Origin: Talpa occidentalis
Lineage: Eukaryota; Chordata; Mammalia; Eulipotyphla; Talpidae
NCBI RefSeq assembly: GCF_014898055.3
Contig: NW_023601543.1
Location: forward strand, 9,480,440 to 9,544,439
Direction: 5' to 3'
Length of the DNA: 64,000 nucleotides
Below are positions 44,286-57,197 of this stretch, piece by piece (positions within the stretch are counted from its first letter, which is position 1; every line of letters starts with the position of its first letter). The notes beneath the pieces were generated by a model, which was not told the origin of the DNA, made no database searches, and worked only from the letters and a program-made list of their open reading frames with translations. The position numbers and the translations under genes are program-made.

Positions 44286-45279
44286 TTTATGACTCCAACT
44301 TTCAGCCCTGGGATTCTAAGCTCCACCTCCTGCTAGAACAATTTTCCTTTCCCTCCAGATGGCCTTTCGGACAAAGTCCTTTAAAAAAAAGTCTCCAAGC
44401 TGATGTTCCCCACCCCTTGAATCTACTCTACTCATAGCACAAAAATAAATGGTATCAACAACAGCAAAATAACGCACCTCCTCCCTTTTCTCTCCCTGTT
44501 GCTTTTAATTTTGCTTTTGCTTTCTCTCCCTCACCCCCTTTTCTTCTTCAAGACTAGACTCAGAGTTGCTAGACTTCTTCAGCAAGAGCCAGATACATAT
44601 GTTCTGAATCTCCTAAATTTAGTTAAGTCCCTCTCCTTTGACATACCGTTACCCCATCCTAATTGCGGCAAGGTGAAGTGACAGAGCATGCCACAGTGAC
44701 CCCGTAACTCTCGACAAAAGAATTCAGTCTCTCACTATTCTTTTAGCTTCAACCCTTTTGATACCTTCACTCTTGCTGATGAAATATAGATTACAGAACC
44801 AGTTTCTAGAAATCTCCATTGCAACTCTATAAAAATGTCCTACTTTAGACTTGAGGGTGGTAGTCTTAACCTTTTGGGGCCTTTATATATATATATAAAG
44901 AGTCCTATTTAACAGTCCTTAACATGAAGAAGGAATAAATGAATGAAAGAATGAATGAATGGATGAATGGATGTTAACTTATTTCTCCTACTTCTTGCCA
45001 CTTTTTAATTTAATTCATTGGTTAGCTCTGCACAGCCAAAGTTAATTAATTTTGAGCAACAATGTGCTGTGGCAGTCTGAGCAATCAAATCCCAACAATG
45101 ATAATATTTTTAAAATGTGCAATTATAATCTCCTGATATCTAATAAGCAAATAATTCTTAAAGAGTTGAATGAATTTCCAATTTCAAGATGGTAAAACTA
45201 TTTCTTTCCCTTTCTCCTCTTGAATAAACATGCAAAACTAGTAAGAAGCACAAAAAGCAGCAACACAACCTCCTCCTTT
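44286..45279. other. No gene; unassigned with two short simple repeats
   Basis: A (TA)n of about 14 bp lies near 44886 and a (GAAT/GGAT)n tract at about 44934-44974. No exon or repeat family was recognised elsewhere. Confidence 0.4.
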
Positions 45280-45690
45280 ACTAGGTATGGTAGCTGGTCT
45301 CCAAAGATAATCCTCAACAATTCCTCCCCTATCTCTATGCCTGTGCTATTCCTGATATCAACAGTAGAACCTTATTTTCCCTCCACTTGAATCTAAGATG
45401 GGCTTTCACAAACAAAATACAGCAAAAGCGACACTCTGAAATGGCTGCACACAAGTCCTAAGAGGACTGGCAGCATCCACTTCCTTCCACTTGGAAACTG
45501 TCATCTACTGAGAGTGAGTCCAAGCCAAATCTAACTTCCACATGGAGAAAAAACCAAAAGCACTCTGATTGCAAGTTCTGAGTCCAGAGTTGACAGCACC
45601 ACTTGTCAGCCATATGAATGAGCCATCTTGGGCAATCTCTCTCAATCACTAAGATGATGGTAGTCTCAAATTATATCTCATGAAATGGAG
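45280..45690 (+). mobile_element. Ancient LTR-like repeat, possibly MaLR
   Basis: 'ggtatggtagctggtctcca', 'agatgggctttcacaaacaa', 'agcaaaagcgacactctgaa' and 'gaggactggcagcatccact' follow a common mammalian repeat, probably a MaLR-class LTR, whose exact family I cannot name. The minus frame 45458-45649 is not a gene. Confidence 0.4.
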
Positions 45691-45839
45691 ACCAGTCAAT
45701 GCATAGAACCATGAGGAAAAAGAACATGGTTATTATTTATCTTGCTCCCCAACCCACAGTATGTAGAAGTGGAAAGTGGGTGGAGGAATGAAAAATAGTT
45801 CATCAGAGAGGAGGAAATTCAAATATGAGTTCCTGCTAA

Positions 45840-46240
45840 AGATGGGAGACTGAAATCAATACAAGAAAATAGGAGACAATGGAATGATGCATTCAAAGTG
45901 CTGAGTGAAGATAATTTCCAAATTAAAATTTGCTATATAACTAAATTACAAAGCAAGTGCATGGTAAAGACAATCTCAGATGTGTAAGGGCAATTTTATC
46001 TTTCATAAAAACCTTCAAACTCAAGAAGCTTCTAGAAGATGTGTTCTACAAAAATTAGGGTACAAACCAAGAAAACAAAAGATGGGATGCAGAAAACAGC
46101 AAATTCAACATAATAAGGCAATCAGAGTAAATCAGAAACTATCAGCTATGAATCAAGAATTCAAGTAGTCTGTACAGATTGGATGAGGCAATTGGAGGGT
46201 TTCTAAAGGAATGCTTCCAGAGAAAAATAGAAATGATAAA
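45840..46240 (+). mobile_element. HAL1/L1M ORF1 remnant
   Basis: 'gaatgatgcattcaaagtgc', 'tgagtgaagataatttccaa' and 'aaaaccttcaaactcaagaa' resemble the ORF1 C-terminal region of ancient L1/HAL1. Frame 45980-46168 is a small piece of it. The match is by weak pattern, with no intact reading frame. Confidence 0.45.
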
Positions 46241-46390
46241 TATTCTTTTGATGTCCCCCTTAACAGTATTTATAGAGAATTTATTATGTTTTGGGGCCAA
46301 GTCACACACTGAGAATACAGTTATGAACAAAATTAAGTTTTTACCTTCTTGAAATTTGCATTCTAGTCAAACTTAAAGCATGTATCATCT
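46241..46390 (-). repeat. L2 LINE fragment (antisense)
   Basis: 'atttatagagaatttattat', 'cacactgagaatacagttat' and 'gaaatttgcattctagtcaa' match the antisense L2 3' end. Confidence 0.6.
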
Positions 46391-46900
46391 GACTCGTTAT
46401 GGAAAATTGTTACAAATCTCTTTACAGAACTGTTGAAGTATGTTGGAAGACTTCGTCAAATTTAATACAAAAGAAAAAGTAACACAAAAGTTAGTAAGTA
46501 ACTCCAGGGGAAAAAATGTTTAAATAGAAAGCAAACAAAGTTTTAGTTCACTAATTGTCTCAGCAGTGAATGATAACTGTATAAACACATTAGTAAAAGT
46601 ATAATATAGACTTAAACAAAAAAAAAGAGCTCTATTGGGAAGATGTGTAGTTGGAGAGAGGAAGGAAATAAGAGAAAATCAGTAGATAATGTCTAAACTC
46701 AAGGGAAGAAGTGTGTGCGTGTGTGCGTGTACGCGTGCATGCACCACATAGAATTTGAAAGAATGGAAGAAAATATCAGAAGAAATAGCTATAGATTTGA
46801 AAGATGTTGCCACTCAGGAATGGGATAGAGCAGCTTGGGACAAGAGACTAATGGTTTTCATTAAAGGGCTTTAAGCATTATTGAACTATTAAAAAAAACT
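46391..46900 (+). mobile_element. Possible HAL1/L1M continuation with GT-rich tract
   Basis: A-rich sequence that fits the 3' part of the element at 45.84 kb, with a gtgtgtgcgtgtgtgcgtgt tract at about 46711-46742. Assignment is weak. Confidence 0.35.
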
Positions 46901-49435
46901 TTTTGCTAATAACAGATGTTAAGAAATACATTTTTAAAAAGAACTGAAAAGATCTATTTATTATAACTTCTTCCTACAGCTATAAAAAGGATATGTTGAG
47001 TGTTAACTTTAAAGGTTAGATTTCCTTACAACGAACAGGTGATCTTTGATTTTTCTACATTAGACTTTTGTGCAATCCGCACTACAAGTCAACAATTTGA
47101 TTTCTAGCTGAGTCGCCCTCTGTATACAACCATAAGTATTTGGGTCATAATTGGGATATTGTTATTGCATTTTTTTATTATTTTACAAAAATGACTGTAA
47201 ATGGAAATGAAAGCCTCATAAATACAATCCAGTTGAGATAAAGATTAGATAGGCCTAAAGTGACAAATCTTTAACTTCATTTTGATATGTATTGTGCTTA
47301 AATTGGCCAAGAGTATATTCAATTGTGAATTTAAAATTCCATTAAAAAATCTGTAGATGGTTCTAGCCATATTATCTATTAAAGAATATGTCTAAAACAA
47401 AGTGTAATTATCAAATAAATAATATTTGCACATTCTCGAACAGGACCCCACTTAGATCATGCAAACCAACTGTTAAACTTTTCTACATTGAGCTCTCACC
47501 CAAATTTTTAGGAAGACATTATATGAGAAAAAGGGGCTGGAGACAGAGATAAGTAGGTGATAGGTGGAAACAGAATTAGAAGCAGGTTTAAAATTCAGTT
47601 TTGCCTGAAAAATGTAGACATATTTTTGCTTAACTCTTAATTACCATATTTCAAAGTAGACAGACCAGTGAGGAAGCATGAAACATTAAGACCTAACCAA
47701 ATATAACAGGACAGCCTTTGTACTCTAGTTCTCATTAACAATGCACATGACCACAATACCGACAAATACAGAATATTTCAAAAATCATGCAGCACAGGAA
47801 TTTCACAATTGGAATTAAGTCATTTATTTACCTTCTTTCTTAAGTGAAGACCAATTACCAAAGTTACCCAAAATAAGAGGATGGTGATGGGTTCGGTGAG
47901 TGACTGCTGAACATTTTATAGTGGTTATCTTCCACCAAGTGTTGCATACTGACATGTATGGACACACATATACACAATGTGGAAAAGTCCATCATTAACA
48001 ATGTAACCACTAAAGGGATACTGTTCACTTTTAAAGACTCAAAACCACCCTATCATATTTTTTATGACTTTCTGCTTATAATTTAATTTGCTTTGCCTTT
48101 TGGAGCAGAGGTTCTGATAGACTAGGAAGGGGCCTGGCTATCACCTCATCCAGAGATTCTGAACCTGGTGTGTGTTTGGGGGTTGGGGGGACAGTAATGG
48201 GTAATGAACGTGTATTCATTTCTCTGCAGCAAGCCATGACATTGATCAGGTTCTCAGGGATGTCCATGACTCAGAAAGGGTAAAATTTGAGCTCAAGTTA
48301 AGAGTGATTTGCCTAGACACATAGTGGCTGAAATGGAACTAAACTCATTTTGTTTAGCTCCTATCAGCTATACCCAAATCCATAAGTATCCAATATATCT
48401 AAAGCATGACATACACAAAGGGTGTTCAACTCTTTGCTGATGAAAATAAGGGGCATAACACTTTAATATGACTCAAAAGTAGTCATTCAATGGTGCATGA
48501 CCTTCTTCCACTTACAAAATTTCTTTTCCAAGATTGGCAGAGATATAAAATATTACTGAATGCTGACACTGAAATTTGCACTTATGTATCAGATCTTTTC
48601 AAACAGGAATAGAATCATAGGTCCCCATCCTCTTTCAAAACTCCTCCTTACCCCAGTTTAATTCCTGGACACATAATTCTCAACTTTGCATGATCCTGGC
48701 CTATTCAGTATTGACTCTTTGCCAGGGGTTCCCATCAAAGATCTTTATTTCTAAGCCTGTAAGTTGTTGGAGTACAACCATGCTACTTGAGCTCAGAGTA
48801 TTAAATGTTACAATCCAAACATTTCTCAAGAGACCAACATGTACATTTGAGGTGAACATAATTTTGGGTCTTTGCTGATGACACTTGATTAAGGCCAAGT
48901 GTGCTAAATATGATAGGTTACATAGCTATTATGAAAGTCCTAATCTAACCTCCTTAACTGCTAACACTTGGTTTAATAAGTACAGTCTGGGCATATTCAA
49001 AAAACACAGTTCAATTTGATGATTCTGCAATACAAATGAAACTCAAACAAATCTCAGAAAGAGATTCTGCAAATTCTTTTGGATTTCCGTAAAGTAATGA
49101 GTGTCTTGTACAATATTTATTGCTGTGGGCTTAGCTTTGTATTTTTAACTCTCTTTGTCTCATGACATGCTATAATTATATGCTCAAACCATAGTCTAAA
49201 TTTATCTTATTGTAGTTTTCTGGTAAAATACTATGTACTACATACAACATTTATATTTATAAAGTCTATGATAGAGGCAGAAAGAGCTTTGTTTAGACCT
49301 TTAAATTGGGGTGTGAGCAAAAGAAGGGAAAGAAGCAAATTTCAGGAGAATCCTGTGTCAAAGGGTAGGTGTTAAATACTCTCATGAATGTCAGTGCGTG
49401 AGATGATAGGATAATTATTCATTACCATCTCTTTT
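46901..49435. other. No gene; about 2.5 kb unassigned AT-rich sequence
   Basis: No exon, repeat family or RNA gene supported. Frames are all 65 codons or shorter. A small G-run lies at 48177-48190. It may be unique intergenic or intronic DNA. Confidence 0.4.
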
Positions 49436-49439
49436 ATGC

Positions 49440-49590
49440 TGATTTCGTGGAGTCAGGAGCCCTTGGTTCTCTCGCTGACCTTGCCACTAACTAACTGCCT
49501 GATCACTGAAGTTTGAATGCCTCATTTGTGAAATAAGATATCTGGACTAGATGATCTTGAAGGTACCTTCCAGTTAAAATTCTACAAAAT
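49440..49590 (+). repeat. MIR SINE fragment
   Basis: 'cgtggagtcaggagcccttg', 'gctgaccttgccactaacta' and 'cctcatttgtgaaataagat' are sense MIR. Confidence 0.65.
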
Positions 49591-49789
49591 TTACAATATT
49601 TAGAAAAGAAAATACATGCTTCTGCTATAGCAATCTTCCAGGACAACACTCTGTAAAAATATCTGCATATTTTGAAGAAGATAAATAGTTTAGGGAATGG
49701 TGACTCTCAGAAGATACATATGCAACACATTTTTTATATTTACTGATCTATTTAATAGCCAAGATATTTTTGGAAAAAAAATAGTAATG

Positions 49790-50060
49790 GTGAATAACTT
49801 GCCCTGCCAGACACTTAAATGTTTCTTAAAGCAACAATAATTAAAACAGCATGATACCAGTATAGGATTGGACTGACAGATCAACAGATCAGCAAAGAAA
49901 GCAAGAGAGTAAATTGGTATGCCCTTTCTGTGGAACAATTTGGCAATAAGCATTAAACATCTTAAAGCAGATCTATTTTCCAACCCCACCATCTTACTTT
50001 CAAGACTTTATCCTCAGCAAATGAGAACCACACAGAATTAACAAAAATAGCAAATATTTT
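49790..50060 (+). mobile_element. Old L1M fragment
   Basis: 'gcaacaataattaaaacagc', 'atgataccagtataggattg' and 'ttctgtggaacaatttggca' match degraded L1 ORF2. It seems to continue at 50280-50480 after a MIR. The 100-codon minus frame 49690-49992 is antisense to it. Confidence 0.55.
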
Positions 50061-50069
50061 AAGAGCATT

Positions 50070-50275
50070 TGGGAGGCACCGGGCCCTGTTCGAAGAACGT
50101 TATTACATGCATTAACCCATTTAATTCTCACAAATTTCTGAGATTGGTACTATATCATCCTCATTTGATACATTAGGACTTGTGGCATATGGAAGCTAAG
50201 AAATTAGCCCAACGTTCACAGAGTCTGGATGCAAACCCAAGTAGTCTCTGCTCTTAACCCCATGATATCTACGAA
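50070..50275 (-). repeat. MIR SINE (antisense), nested in L1M
   Basis: 'gttattacatgcattaaccc', 'atttaattctcacaaatttc' and 'gaaattagcccaacgttcac' match antisense MIR in order. Confidence 0.75.
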
Positions 50276-50279
50276 AGGA

Positions 50280-50480
50280 TATTAATTACAGAATTCTTTC
50301 TATTTTGAACAAGTATAAATAATCTAAAGCAACACCAACAGGGACTCAGTTAAATGACTCCAATGGAATACCGTACTGACACCAATAATCATGATATGAA
50401 GACTATTGAATGGCTTTTTTTAAAAAAAATCCTGTAATTCCCAAAGTTTGCACAAAGAATCTGTATTATCTTTATAATCA
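50280..50480 (+). mobile_element. Old L1M fragment, continuation
   Basis: 'tctaaagcaacaccaacagg' and 'tgactccaatggaataccgt' resemble the ORF2 end of the same degraded L1 as at 49.8 kb. Confidence 0.5.
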
Positions 50481-51080
50481 GAAATATATATTATTTTAAA
50501 ATCCATTTAACAAAATGGAATGATTGATATATTTTCTGTATCCGTAGTTCAATTTTACCTTCACATTTGCAAATTTACCTCTGCCTGGTATGCTCCGGCC
50601 TCCCAGCTACCTTGTATTTATTTCTTGATTCAGCTCAGGTTCACAACTCCAAAACCCTTCGGAGATAGCACATTCACATCCCTATTCCCGGGGTTGATTA
50701 GGTGCCTTACATCCATGCTCTGTGGATATTTCTAGCATTCCACTTGCCACATTATTTATCCATCTGTTTCCTGCCACCCATGCCTATCATTGTCACAGAT
50801 AGCACTCTTTATAGCCCTTGCATACTATTTGGCTCACGGCAAATATCAAATAGTTAGTTATGAAAGCAGTAAAAACCATTTCTTGGTGAAGAAAAGAGCG
50901 AAGAAACTCTTTGTGTGTCATCCATTCAAAAACACCATTTTTATTCAATCCTGGTTTTGGCTCCAGAAATAAATTCATTAGCTAAATAAAACACTGTTTT
51001 TATAGGTCTATTTGAGAATTGGTGGAGAGGTTTAAGTTTGGGGCTCAGCTCTTTAAAACTCACAACCATAGGTCACCCCG
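50481..51080. other. No gene; possible L2 part, otherwise unassigned
   Basis: 50575-50815 (ctggtatgctccggcctccc, 'gcctatcattgtcacagata') could be an upstream part of the L2 at 51.09 kb. The rest is unassigned. Confidence 0.35.
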
Positions 51081-51089
51081 GTGTTAGTC

Positions 51090-51295
51090 CCTTCAACAGT
51101 CTAGGTCTTTAATGCCTGAGGACAGAACCCTTTTGATGCTATTGTGCCCCTCTGCTTCCTTCGTCTTAACCTTTGTCACACTGCGAGATCCTTGAGGGCA
51201 GGATCCATATCTTTTTCATCTCTGTGTGTCCAGCACCCAGCACAGCGCTTGAAGTCTTCTGACTGATCTGTGATGACTAATCATTACAAACCTTT
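51090..51295 (+). repeat. L2 LINE 3' fragment
   Basis: 'cactgcgagatccttgaggg', 'caggatccatatctttttca' and 'gtgtgtccagcacccagcac' are sense L2 3' end motifs. Confidence 0.75.
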
Positions 51296-52449
51296 TCTTA
51301 GTAGATGGTGGGAGCAAAAGGCTGCAGTCCTTTGAAAGGAAGCTAACTGAGCAGCATTAGAATTTGCTGTGCACCTCCTGGCTCCTGGTACAGCCAGGCT
51401 CTGCCGCCTGCATTAAGGAACCACCAGGCACATTCACACTAGAAACTGCTTTCCTCCTTTTTAAAAGCAAACACAAAATTCCTGCTCCCAATATTGGCGT
51501 CAAAAATTTTGGTGAGAGGAGGTGGGTTTGTGGGTGGAGGCCTGGAGAAATGTCTTACATTTCATGTTAGAGCCAGGCCACAAGAACTAATGGAAAGAGT
51601 AGTTGTTGTTTTCCTCTGAACTTAGTCTGAGTAAAAATACGTAAGCATAAACAGTATATTTATAAGATACCAGAACAGGTTGAAAAGCAATATTTCAGTG
51701 ATTCCAAATCTTCACATATGTTTTTTTCCAACCTGGCGAGCATCCCCACTGACTTCTTAACCCCCTCAGTCAGGCCAACATCTTTTGTTATCAATATGAA
51801 TTGCCTGTTTGCCACAGTCCACCCATCACAGAGCAGGGGGCGTTGCCCTAACCAGGTCTCTGCTCTCCCCAGGCGTGCTCTCCTCCCCTACAAACTGAGC
51901 ACCTGAGAGGTCAGTTGCCTTCAGTGTCTGTGGATCCTGACCTCAGCTGCCCATCTGGCTTCCTGACAGCCTGGCCAGGAGCAGTGCTAACCTGCACGCC
52001 TGAACACTTCACTTCCCAGCCCCTCTGATGACCGCCAAGACCCAAGGAGGAACTTGCCCACTACCCCAAGATCTGTGTCCCTGTGACTCAGAGGGGACTG
52101 GAAACCTCATCAGAGAGGTAGCTTGTAAGATTTCCAAGCTCATTTCCAATCATCATTCCCTAGGTTCATAAACACTTCATATACGCTGTGTGGACAATGT
52201 TCCAAAAGAAACTGGATGAGAATCTACTCGAAGCAGTATATTTCATCTATGGACATTTTGTGAGGCTCACCTGTGGAGAGCTGAAATATGACTGGGACAG
52301 TGGCCAGCTGGAACATGATATAAACACCCAAAGAACTAAAGAAAGCTTTTCACAAAAGGATCTGTTTCTATTAGGTCACAGCGCAACGGCGTATCCCAAC
52401 ATAGAATAAACATACAGGATAGCTACGAAGACATAACAAAGTCCAGCTT
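51296..52449. other. No gene; unassigned
   Basis: Frames 51364-51570, 51718-51906 and 52188-52409 (62-73 codons) lack recognised motifs. 51880-52110 is moderately GC-rich. No repeat was assigned. Confidence 0.35.
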
Positions 52450-52635
52450 GGGAGTTGGCTAGACCCAGGGTCAAAGCCCAAGTTCAGAACTCATTTGAAT
52501 GATTTGAGCCTCCGTTTCCTCATCTAAAAAAAAAAAGAAAGGTTGAAAATAGCGTACACACCTCTGTGGGGTTGCAAGGTTCACACAAGATGATGCACAT
52601 CCATGCACATTGCAGAACCTGGCACAGATTCATCC
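52450..52635 (+). repeat. MIR-like fragment
   Basis: 'tgagcctccgtttcctcatc' with an A-run after it and a preceding 'gacccagggtcaaagcccaa' fit sense MIR. An A-run insertion blurs the 3' part. Confidence 0.55.
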
Positions 52636-52639
52636 ATAT

Positions 52640-52975
52640 GCATGTTTGCCTCTTTTTCAGGCACCCAGCTAGACTACACTTCCCAACCTCCCTTGCAGTG
52701 AAGAGTGTTCATGTATGGCTAGTGAAAAGTAGACAAAAGTTATGTGCAGTCCTTCGAGGCCTGACACTTTGTACATAATCCTTGCTGCTCCTTCCCCTTC
52801 CACCTGCTGGACGTTGCCACCCAAGGCAACTTTGGATGTACCAAGTCAGAAGCTCTACCAGGTTGGGTTCCTAAATGCTGACACAGAGCAGAACCCCACC
52901 ATCACTACCAATGACAAGGAACACTCATACTGGGCTGTTATGTGACCAATAAATAAACTTGCACTGTGTGAAGAA
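52640..52975 (+). mobile_element. Ancient LTR-like repeat ending in AATAAA
   Basis: 'ctacacttcccaacctccct', 'agtgaagagtgttcatgtat', 'cagaaccccaccatcactac' and 'tgtgaccaataaataaactt' follow a common mammalian repeat with a terminal polyadenylation signal. The family is not named. Frames 52566-52778 and 52742-52945 are not genes. Confidence 0.45.
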
Positions 52976-53579
52976 GAGGACAAACTTTGGAGTTTATCGG
53001 TGATACTGGCTAGCGCGATCCTACCTAGTACCCTATCAAAATCACAGAAGAGCAGATCCAGGAAGATCCTTAATGATCTCCTCCATTGTGCAGGTGACGC
53101 TGAGCCTCAGAGTCATTGCAAAGCCACTTCGGTGGGTCTTCTGCTTCAGCATTCCTTCCAGCAGGACCTGCCCTTTCACATAATATGCTAAATAATTAAA
53201 GACTATAGGATCAAAACCTTTTGTGTTTACCTAGTTAAAGCCAGGTCTACTCCTAGGGAAATCTGAGCATAGAGAGTTGGGAATACAGACCCTCTCTACC
53301 AGACAGAATGGAAGAATGTAACAAGAACAAGAGAGCCCTTTATCAGTGTTCTGTGGCCATAGCAAAGCAACTGAAATGACTGTGTGCCTTTCTAACAGGA
53401 GGTCATGAGGTTATCATAATATTATGACATTGTTGTTTTTCCACTTTAATTGGCATTTCCTACTAATGATCCAGAAAATTAATCTATAGACACTTACTAG
53501 GCAATTATTATATACTTTCTTATCCCTGTGCTGGTCATTTTAGGAAATTAACCACCATCCTAGAGAAATTTACAATCTA
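52976..53579. other. No gene; unassigned
   Basis: No exon or repeat recognised. The frame at 53000-53191 is 63 codons without motifs. Confidence 0.35.
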
Positions 53580-53945
53580 GCTGTCTTAATTGGGGCTGCT
53601 ATAACAAAGTACCATAGACCAGGTAGCTTAATAACGCCATGTATTTATTTCTCACAGGCCAGGAGGGTGCCATCTGGGATTAGGGTGCCAGTATGTTCAG
53701 GTTCTGGTGAGGACTCTCTTCCAGGTAGCAGACAGCAGTTTTCTTGCTGTGTCTTCACATGGTAGAAATGGAGAGAGGTCTCTCTGGAACATCTTTTATA
53801 AAGGCACTATTCCCATTTTTGAGGACTTGATCTTAGTGACCTAATCTCCTCCCGAAGCCACACCTCCAAATACCATCACACTGGAGATTAAACTTCAATA
53901 TATGAATTTAAGGTGGGCACAATATTTAGCCAATTTCACTAGCTG
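53580..53945 (+). mobile_element. MaLR LTR (MST/MLT1 type)
   Basis: 'ttggggctgctataacaaag', 'taccatagaccaggtagctt', 'cccgaagccacacctccaaa', 'taccatcacactggagatta' and 'aacttcaatatatgaattta' are MaLR LTR motifs in full order. Nearly full length for the class. Confidence 0.8.
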
Positions 53946-54425
53946 ATCACCATACAACACATTTTAGAAGTGCATAATTAAATGGTGTTGGCCATGCCAA
54001 TTCTTACAAGCATGTAAACAAGAGGAGAGATTGATAGGGGATAGAGCAGCAGAACAACAGAACTTAGGTTCGGCCTCAAAAGACTCTCGGGAGTTAGCAA
54101 AGCAGAGACCACATGTAATTCAAGACAAAGAGGAATCCTAGAATACTGGGAATTTTAAAATGGCACATGGTTCACCCCAGAATGTGATTAGGAAATCATT
54201 ACTTTTAACTTTATTGCTTTTGATTTTTTGCATGGAAAGGGTACAGAGTCTCTGTCAAATGACAAATGAAGAATGCTATACCCCATATCTAGAACACAGA
54301 ACAAAAGCAATGTTGGCAGAAGAGACCTAGAGCACCTCCCTTACTCAATGATGCCTGCCCAAATCAGGAGCAAGGATGGAGCACAGATGTACTAGGGGAC
54401 AATGAGGTACACAGGAAAAGGAACT
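53946..54425. other. No gene; unassigned
   Basis: Nothing recognised in this stretch. Confidence 0.4.
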
Positions 54426-54625
54426 AGTATTATTAGGGTACTTCCTATGTGCTGGGCACATTATATACATCACCTCATTAATCCTCAGCAACCCTTGGAA
54501 ATGGATACTACTATTCCCACTGCACAGATGTGAAAACTAAGTTTCAGAGAAGGTAAATGACAAGATGATGAAGTGATAGCAATGTGTCTTAAAGGTAGGT
54601 CCATCTCACTTCAAAACCCATTCTA
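54426..54625 (-). repeat. MIR SINE (antisense)
   Basis: 'tatgtgctgggcacattata', 'acatcacctcattaatcctc' and 'gatgtgaaaactaagtttca' match antisense MIR. Confidence 0.8.
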
Positions 54626-56339
54626 AATCTCTAACATAAAAACTTCACAGAAGCAAATAAGTTAGTTGGGTGAAGTTGGAAATGCACAACTCCATGGAAA
54701 AGACAAGAAACCAGCAAATGTTAGATCCTACCACAATATAGCCAAAGACAGTTTCAAAGTATTTTCTCATATATTGTCTCATATTCGTAATCTGGCAGCT
54801 GAATGCAGGGGTAAAATGATCAAGGTATTTAATGTTCCCTGGTATTTAAATAATTCTAATCTATCTCTTAATAGTTGAAACATGAAATCTTAAGACCACT
54901 ATGTTGTACTTTTCAACAGGCACATGTAAACAGTAAGTCATGGAATAAACATGACATCTTTCTGGAATATCTATTTTCCTTAAAGGTCGAGACGGGAAAG
55001 TTACATAATTTACCCAAGACTGTAACATATTTCTAAAAATCAGAACAAACAGGAAAATATCATGGAGTAGTATGCAAACACCTATGACATTTTAAGATTA
55101 AAAAAACAAAATCTTCAAAAAAAGATTCAAGCTTCTAACAAACTGTTCTAGTCACTGGAGAATGCACACGTCTCTTTGATGGATACTTAGGGAGGGGACT
55201 TAGGAACCTTTGCAGGATTATGTCCTAAAATTTAGGGTTATTCCAACTTGTCTGAAAGCTTCACCTGTATCTGTGTTCATTCCATTTTGTCATGATTTTA
55301 GTTCAACAGGTAAGTTAGCCTCATCTCATAAATCTACAGTAAAGAAAATTAGATTTTCAATCAAAATTAAAATATAAAGCATACAGTCATTTCTTTAAGC
55401 AAAGACTACCAAATCTGATATTCTAGAATTGGTAAAAATTGTATTTCAACAGTTTCCATCAACATTCTGGCTAGCATCCCCCTCAGCCAAAGGGACACAG
55501 AATTATCCAAAAGGGTTTTTTTGTTGTCCAATTGTCCAACGAAGCACAGAGAGAACTAGTTCAAGGATATGGACTTAGAGAACCCACAAACCTGGAATGT
55601 AATTTTTTCTCTAACTGCCAATTTTGTGAAAAAAAAAATGTTAGCAATGTCTTTTTCTTTCTCAAGTGAACTATTGGATTAGCCAACCAATAAAGAGTAA
55701 GCAGAGCTTAGACTTTGGCTGAAACATATGATTACGTTCAACTCATTTATCTATGTACTTTTTAAAAGGTGCTGAATCCATTAACTGTATGTGGACCTAT
55801 ATGTATAAATCTTTACTTGCGATAACGCACATAATGTCTACCTGCACACTAAGTAGTGTGTTTGTTGTTCTTCACCCCGTTGCTAAAATGAGCCTTAGTC
55901 TCATAGCCTTAACCCTGACATAGTGAACCGAGGATCCTTGTCAACAGAAGGAACATCTTTTCTAGAAGTTATACACTGCTGAAGTGCTCATTCTGCAGCC
56001 TGTGAAATGGGGGGAATCACCAGAAACCAGCCCTGGGTTCGTTTATTCGGATGATATTAAGCTCTCGATGGAGTTAGCTGAGGGCCTGTGCTGGGGGCCT
56101 TTCTCTGGGCAGCCAGCTCAGCTCTCAGGACAATCACAGGCAGCCCCTTCTGGGCTCCCCTGCTTACAACAGGATTCAGGAGCAAACAATGGGCGAACCA
56201 AGTCCAGTCAAGGATCGTTCTGTACTTGTAATGCTGGGCTATAAACTCTGGCAAACCTCAGTATCTGAGTTTCAGTTTTGTGATCTATTTGCCCACAGGA
56301 ATATGCTATGCAGTTTTCCTTAGAATTCAGTTGCTATCA
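54626..56339. other. No gene; unassigned
   Basis: Mostly AT-rich. A GC-richer patch at 55984-56230 gives overlapping 86- and 65-codon frames on opposite strands without motifs. No repeat was assigned. Confidence 0.4.
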
Positions 56340-56515
56340 TGTCAAATAGAAAAAAAAGCCAATTATAAAACTGCTTCTACACTGGAAGTATAATTATGTA
56401 AAAATTATGTATGCACATGGGCAGGGACTAGAAGGGGGTGAAGAAGAAATAAACAGTTGAGTTTGCAGGGGGTGGCGGGACTATGAATGAGGACCTGTTT
56501 TTTTTTTTTCCTTTC
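56340..56515 (+). mobile_element. Possible L1M 3' fragment
   Basis: 'ctacactggaagtataatta', 'tatgtatgcacatgggcagg' and 'tgcagggggtggcgggacta' vaguely follow an old L1 3' UTR. Weak. Confidence 0.35.
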
Positions 56516-57197
56516 CTTTAGGTTTTCATTAACATTCCCAGAGGCTATTTGTGACAAAATCACAGAGTTCAATCTGTAAACTTTGTAGATAAAATGTTGA
56601 TCATGCTTCTGTTCATTTAGGGTTTGCCTTCCATGAATAAAGTTTCCTTTTCTACATCATCTGAAAGAACAGATTTCATCATAATTTAAGAAGTCTTTGC
56701 CAAGAAAATCAATAAAGACATATTTGTACAGAGCTTAGAGTGGGCTGCTTTTCTCCAGGAATGTGTTGAGTTAATTGAAAAGGTTTTGGTTAAAGTTAGC
56801 CCGTCGGAGATCACAGCGTTGTAGACAACACATACTGTGAGTGTGAACTTCGTACAACCTTTCAAATACCTTTGGGAAGGCAGGAAATTGAAATATTGTG
56901 CTATATTGGCAACTAAATGGTCATTTATCATCCATGCTAAGTTTGGAGCTGAAGAGAATGATTTGGAAACTCTCGAAGGGCCTTTATTAACAATTTCAAA
57001 GTTAGACTTGTGTATGTAGATATTCGCAGCATATTTGGGGAAGACTTAAGAGATAACATCTGTGTATACTATTAACATGGCCTCTCTAATAACAACTTCG
57101 GACTGTATTCACACCCACAAAAGCTGCATTAAAATACATTAAGCTTGAGACACCAACTGACAAAAGCAAGGAAATTCACAGTTAAAGGGGAACCGTG
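56516..57197. other. No gene; unassigned
   Basis: Frames at 56686-56931 (minus) and 56837-57019 (plus) overlap and have no motif. No repeat recognised. Confidence 0.4.
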